Of a stretch of 35,044 nt of DNA, positions 31,750 to 35,044 are shown one piece after another (positions within the stretch are counted from its first letter, which is position 1; every line of letters starts with the position of its first letter). Source of the DNA: Candidatus Altimarinota bacterium. GTDB taxonomy: Bacteria; Patescibacteriota; Gracilibacteria; BD1-5; UBA6164. The stretch spans positions 1-35,044 of the forward strand of contig SAAG01000006.1 of NCBI GenBank assembly GCA_010119095.1, in the 5' to 3' direction. Both the position numbers and the translations under genes were made by a program. The notes beneath the pieces are model-generated. The model saw only the letters and a program-made list of their open reading frames with translations, was not told the origin of the DNA and did not search any database.

Positions 31750-32076
31750 TTATTTACAGAATAAAGCCCTAATTTGAGATGCTTTAGCACTATTTATTTT
31801 TAATCCTCAAATCTCTATATCTCCTGCTTGAGATGTTTCATTTGTACTTTGATTAACTTCAGTTTGATTAATTAATGGATTATTAAATACTTTTTCATAA
31901 AAACCTTTTGCAAGTGGCCATAAAATAAAATAAACATACAATATATATCATATAATAAGTAATCTAAATATCCATTTTACAATCAATTTATTTCTCTGTC
32001 TTTTTTCTTCTTTTCTTATATATGCGAATATATAATCAATTTTGTCCGTAGTAGTTAAGATAGATTGTTCTGACAT
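31750..32076 (-). CDS. Small membrane protein of unknown function
   Basis: A 108-residue protein. The N-terminal 30 residues are charged (MSEQSILTTTDKIDYIFAYI, then RKEEKRQRNK), followed by one membrane segment (VKGIFRLLIIGYILYVYFIL) and a polar tail (NQTEVNQSTNETSQAGDIEI). It would have the tail outside the cytoplasm by the positive-inside rule. No family is recognised. It lies between the zinc-binding gene and the two-span membrane gene in one unit. Confidence 0.7.
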
Positions 32077-32086
32077 ATATTAGATG

Positions 32087-32473
32087 TTAGATATTAAATA
32101 AATCTGATGCATTTAGATTTGTATCTTTTAGTTTTTTATTTAAATCTACTATTTCTTTATCTGTAATTTTATCTTTTTGTTCAGTATCTATTGTACTTTT
32201 TTTTGTAATATTTCACTTGATTTGTTCTAAGCTTTTTTTAAGTCATTCTACTCAGTTTTCTTGTAGATTTAGTGATGTAAGATTTATACTATTGATTTCT
32301 GCTTTTATCATAGAATGTTTATTACATTTATGACATTCTATATCTATATTTACTGTATTTCCTGCAGCTCATACTATATCTACATTATTTTCATTGATTT
32401 CAGCATTACACATAGGACATTTATAGACTTTAACTAGTGATTCAAGCATTCATTTTAGGGTTTTGTAATTCAT
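32087..32473 (-). CDS. Small protein with a CxxC-CxxC zinc-binding motif
   Basis: A 128-residue protein starting MNYKTLKGMLESLVKVYKCP. Two CxxC pairs, KCPMCNAEI and ECHKCNKHS, about 30 residues apart would form a zinc ribbon. The C-terminal half is charged and helical (LKKSLEQIKGNITKKS, then DKITDKEIVDLNKKLKD). It could be a regulator or an RNA/protein-binding adaptor; nothing more can be said. It is first of a three-gene unit with two small membrane proteins and diverges from the xer gene with 168 bases between. Confidence 0.72.
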
Positions 32474-32641
32474 TTTATTTTTATTAGAAAAATACAATAC
32501 TATATTAATTATATTATATAGTTTTTTTTTATACAAAACTTTTTCTATTATTTAACTTGACTTTTTTTGTTAATTAAATTTTTTAGTTAAATTTGTATTA
32601 AGGTATTAAATAATTAATATATAGTTTGTTAATTACTAATT

Positions 32642-33595
32642 ATGTTTATTATGAAATTTTTAGAATGATATACAAAATTTCTTAATTGGTTAGAAGTAAT
32701 AAAAAATAAATCACCAAAAACTGTTGAACAGTATGATAGACATTTAAAATATTTTCAAAAATATATTGTAGGTTTAATTGATTTATGAAAATTGAATATA
32801 AAAAACATTGATGATTTTGATATATCTTTGATTGATCTAGATTTTGCTGAAGGGTTTAGAACATACATATATAAGAAATCACAAAAACAAGTTTCTATTA
32901 AAACTGCTAATGCATATATGATTACACTTAGAAGTTTTTTAAAATATCTTGAAAAAACATGAGTTAAGGCTCTTTCCCCTACATCAATTGATTTAATAAA
33001 ACAAGAAACAAGGAGAGTTGAATTTTTATCAGTTGAAGAACTTATTAGGCTTTTTAATGTACCAAATAAAGAGACTATTGTTTGATCCAGAGATTTAGCT
33101 ATAATGGAGTGTATTTATTCAACTTGACTGAGAATTTCTGAACTAACTTCATTAAATAGAAACGATATAAATTTAGATACAAAAGAATTTGCAGTAAGAT
33201 GAAAGTGAAGAAAACTTAGAATTGTATATTTAACTGATCATTCTGCAAAATTGATTAAAGAATATCTAAGTAAAAGAAATGATAATTTTGATCCATTATT
33301 TATAAGACATAATTACAAAAATGAAAATATTAATACTATTGACAATGAGTCATTGAGATTAACTAGGTTTTTTATCACTACCTCTATCAAAAAATATGCA
33401 GTTAAAGCATGTATACTTAAAGATATATCAGCACACACACTTAGACATAGTTTTGCTACTACCCTACTTAATGCATGAGCAGATCTAAGAAGTATACAAG
33501 AGATGCTTGGACATGCTAGTATAAATACTACTCAAGTTTATACTCATGTAACCAATCCTAAACTTAAAGAAATACATAATAAATTCATGAAATAG
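32642..33595 (+). CDS. xer: XerC/XerD-type tyrosine recombinase
   Basis: A 317-residue tyrosine recombinase with all six catalytic residues: R164 in [14 protein letters not shown]188 in GKGRKLRIV, H265 and R268 in [14 protein letters not shown]291 in [11 protein letters not shown] and nucleophile Y300 in [10 protein letters not shown]. The N-terminal SAM-like domain binds the core site ([19 protein letters not shown]). It probably resolves chromosome dimers at dif; no dif-like site is evident nearby and no integrase neighbours suggest a mobile element. A second ATG at 32651 would remove three residues. Glycine in STGLR and GKGRK is UGA. Confidence 0.9.
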
Positions 33596-33682
33596 TATAT
33601 TAATTTTATATTAAATTGTTGTATAGTTAATTATTTATTGGTTAAATTTTTTGAACAATAAAAAATAAAAAATCCTTATTTT

Positions 33683-33705
33683 AAGCCATTTATAAAAATG
33701 GTTTT
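33683..33705 (+). terminator. Intrinsic terminator after xer
   Basis: The stem AAGCCATTT with AAATGGTTTT is followed by T-rich sequence, about 90 bases past the xer stop. The A-rich 5' flank would allow weak use on the other strand. Confidence 0.6.
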
Positions 33706-33734
33706 TATTTTTTAATCCAAAATAATCCATTTTC

Positions 33735-33763
33735 TTGACTTTTAAAATTATATATGGTTTAAT
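33735..33763 (+). promoter_or_regulatory. Candidate ppk2 promoter
   Basis: TTGACT (33735-33740) and TTTAAT (33758-33763) are 17 bases apart and end 63 bases upstream of the ppk2 ATG. The -10 is imperfect. Confidence 0.5.
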
Positions 33764-33826
33764 ATTTAAGTATTGTTAAGTTATGTTAAAACAAAAATAA
33801 AAGGTTTATTTCGTTAATTTTTTTTT

Positions 33827-34984
33827 ATGCCATCTATATTTTACGAATTATTTAATAATCTTAGAAAAATTGATGTAGAATCAATTAGAAATCTTATATC
33901 TGAATTGACTGAATTTATCGATTGATTGAAAAAGAAATGAGAAGTTGATGAATTGAAAGTACTTATAAACAAAAGTTATGAGTTGATTGAGAAAAGTAAG
34001 AAAAAAATAGATAAAAAGGCAAAAAAAGAGTTTAAAAATTTAGAAGAATTACTTGAAGATGCTGAAGATTTTGTAAAACAAAAAAAAGAAGAAGAAGAAA
34101 TAAAGCTTATTGATGTAGTAAAAAGTGTAGAAAAAAAATATAGACATTGTCCAAGTTTAAAAAAAGAAAAAGAAGAAATTTATGCTCAAGTTTGTGTAAA
34201 AAAAGAAAATATAAAGTATGAAAAGAAGATTGTAGAATTACAACTTGAACTTGTAAAATTGCAGAGATATATTAAAGAAAGTTGAGAAAAAGTATTAATT
34301 ATATTTGAATGAAGAGATGCCGCATGAAAATGAGGAACAATTAAAAGATTTACTGAGTATCTAAATCCTAGATGAGCAAGAGTTGTAGCCCTTGAAAAAC
34401 CAAATGAAAAAGAAAAATCACAATGGTATTTTCAAAGATATGTATCAAACCTACCAAGTGCTTGAGAAATGGTTTTCTTTGATAGAAGTTGGTATAATAG
34501 ATGATGAGTAGAACCAGTTATGGGTTTTGTAACAAAAAAAGATTATGAACAATTTTTAGAAGATGTACCAAAATTTGAAAAAATGCTTGTAAACTCAGGA
34601 ATAAAATTGGTTAAATTTTACTTTTCTGTTTCAAAAGAAGAACAAGCTAGAAGATTTGATGAAAGAAGAAGAAATCCACTAAAACAATTTAAACTATCCC
34701 CTATTGATCAAGTTAGTCAAAATCTTTGGGATAAATACACATTGGCTGAATATAAAAATTTTTCTGTTACTCACTCTAAAGATGCTCCTTGGACAATTGT
34801 AAAAAGTGATGATAAGAAAAAAGCTAGAATAAATGCTATAAAATATCTATTAAATCAATTTGATTATACTGATAAAATAGAAAAATCTAAGTTAACTATT
34901 GATAAAAAACTTGTAATTACTTGAGCTGATAAAACAAAACACTTAAAAGAAAAAATCGATATTACAAAAGATTTATTTGAATAA
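33827..34984 (+). CDS. ppk2: Polyphosphate kinase 2 family protein with an N-terminal extension
   Basis: A 385-residue PPK2-type protein. The kinase core starts near residue 155: Walker A GRDAAGKGGTIKRF (162-175), then LNPRGARVVALEKPNEKEKS, the Walker B FFDRSWYNRGGVEPVMGF and KQFKLSPIDQVSQNLWDKY. These enzymes move phosphate between polyphosphate and nucleotides. Ahead of it is a 155-residue charged, helical and probably coiled-coil extension (KKKIDKKAKKEFKNLEELLE and onward), not typical of the roughly 250-300-residue family core. Three glycines of the Walker A loop are UGA, the clearest single proof of the code in the window. Confidence 0.93.
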
Positions 34985-34999
34985 TAAATTAAAAAAGTT

Positions 35000-35033
35000 A
35001 AAATAAGCTAAATTTAAATATTTAGCTTATTTT
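35000..35033 (+). terminator. Intrinsic terminator after ppk2
   Basis: A perfect 14-bp stem, AAAATAAGCTAAAT with its complement around a 6-base loop, followed by a T-run and 15 bases past the stop. Confidence 0.85.
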
Positions 35034-35044
35034 TTTATGAAACT

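Noticed and set aside
32642-33595. The tyrosine recombinase as a phage or plasmid integrase
   Set aside because: It has the short Xer layout and no mobile-element neighbours, attachment sites or repeats around it.

Overview
The window is about 35 kb of very AT-rich bacterial DNA that only reads sensibly when UGA is a sense codon for glycine (translation table 25). With that code nearly every gene opens into a full-length protein. The recoded positions fall on glycines that are invariant in the families concerned, for example the Walker A loop of PPK2 (three UGA codons), the RuvC-III motif of Cas12a and the HxHNDRG motif of LeuA. TGG is still used for tryptophan, and every stop is TAA or TAG. 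This code is known from Absconditabacteria (SR1) and Gracilibacteria (BD1-5) in the Candidate Phyla Radiation. I cannot tell from the window which of the two it is. Shine-Dalgarno sequences are essentially absent; starts are preceded by plain A/T runs.

Layout. (1) 1-6990, minus strand: a complete type V-A CRISPR-Cas locus. It has the leader-proximal repeat at the left edge, then a leader, cas2, cas1, cas4 and cas12a. A RelE-type toxin-antitoxin pair sits on each side of the adaptation genes. (2) 7069-12492: two membrane proteins (one MscS), a U32 peptidase-family tRNA-modification-type protein, a 544-residue unknown and a LemA protein. (3) 12583-15116, plus strand: secE, nusG, an anchored unknown, greA and a divergent PAP2 protein. 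(4) 15149-20600, minus strand: an amino-acid block with leuA, an orphan 122-residue gene, a cysteine-synthase-like enzyme and proB. Three of the units here are preceded by what look like classical four-segment transcription attenuators with leader peptides rich in Ile, in Leu, or in Ile/Leu/Val; a weaker Pro-type candidate precedes proB. (5) 20670-25650, minus: lysS (with a frameshift), an M23 peptidase, an unknown and a GHMP-kinase-like protein. (6) 26074-31439, minus: a secreted transglutaminase-like protein, a CtpA-type protease and htpG, which carries an in-frame GC-rich palindromic insertion. (7) 31523-32473: three small genes, two membrane and one zinc-binding. (8) 32642-34984, plus: a Xer-type tyrosine recombinase and a PPK2 polyphosphate kinase.

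The strongest candidates for something undescribed are the tandem, amino-acid-specific leader-peptide attenuators at 15692-18373, which share one pairing code (CCTAAGAG with CTCTTAGG), and the toxin-antitoxin pairs that bracket the Cas adaptation genes. All gene calls come from reading translations by eye; no database search was possible.
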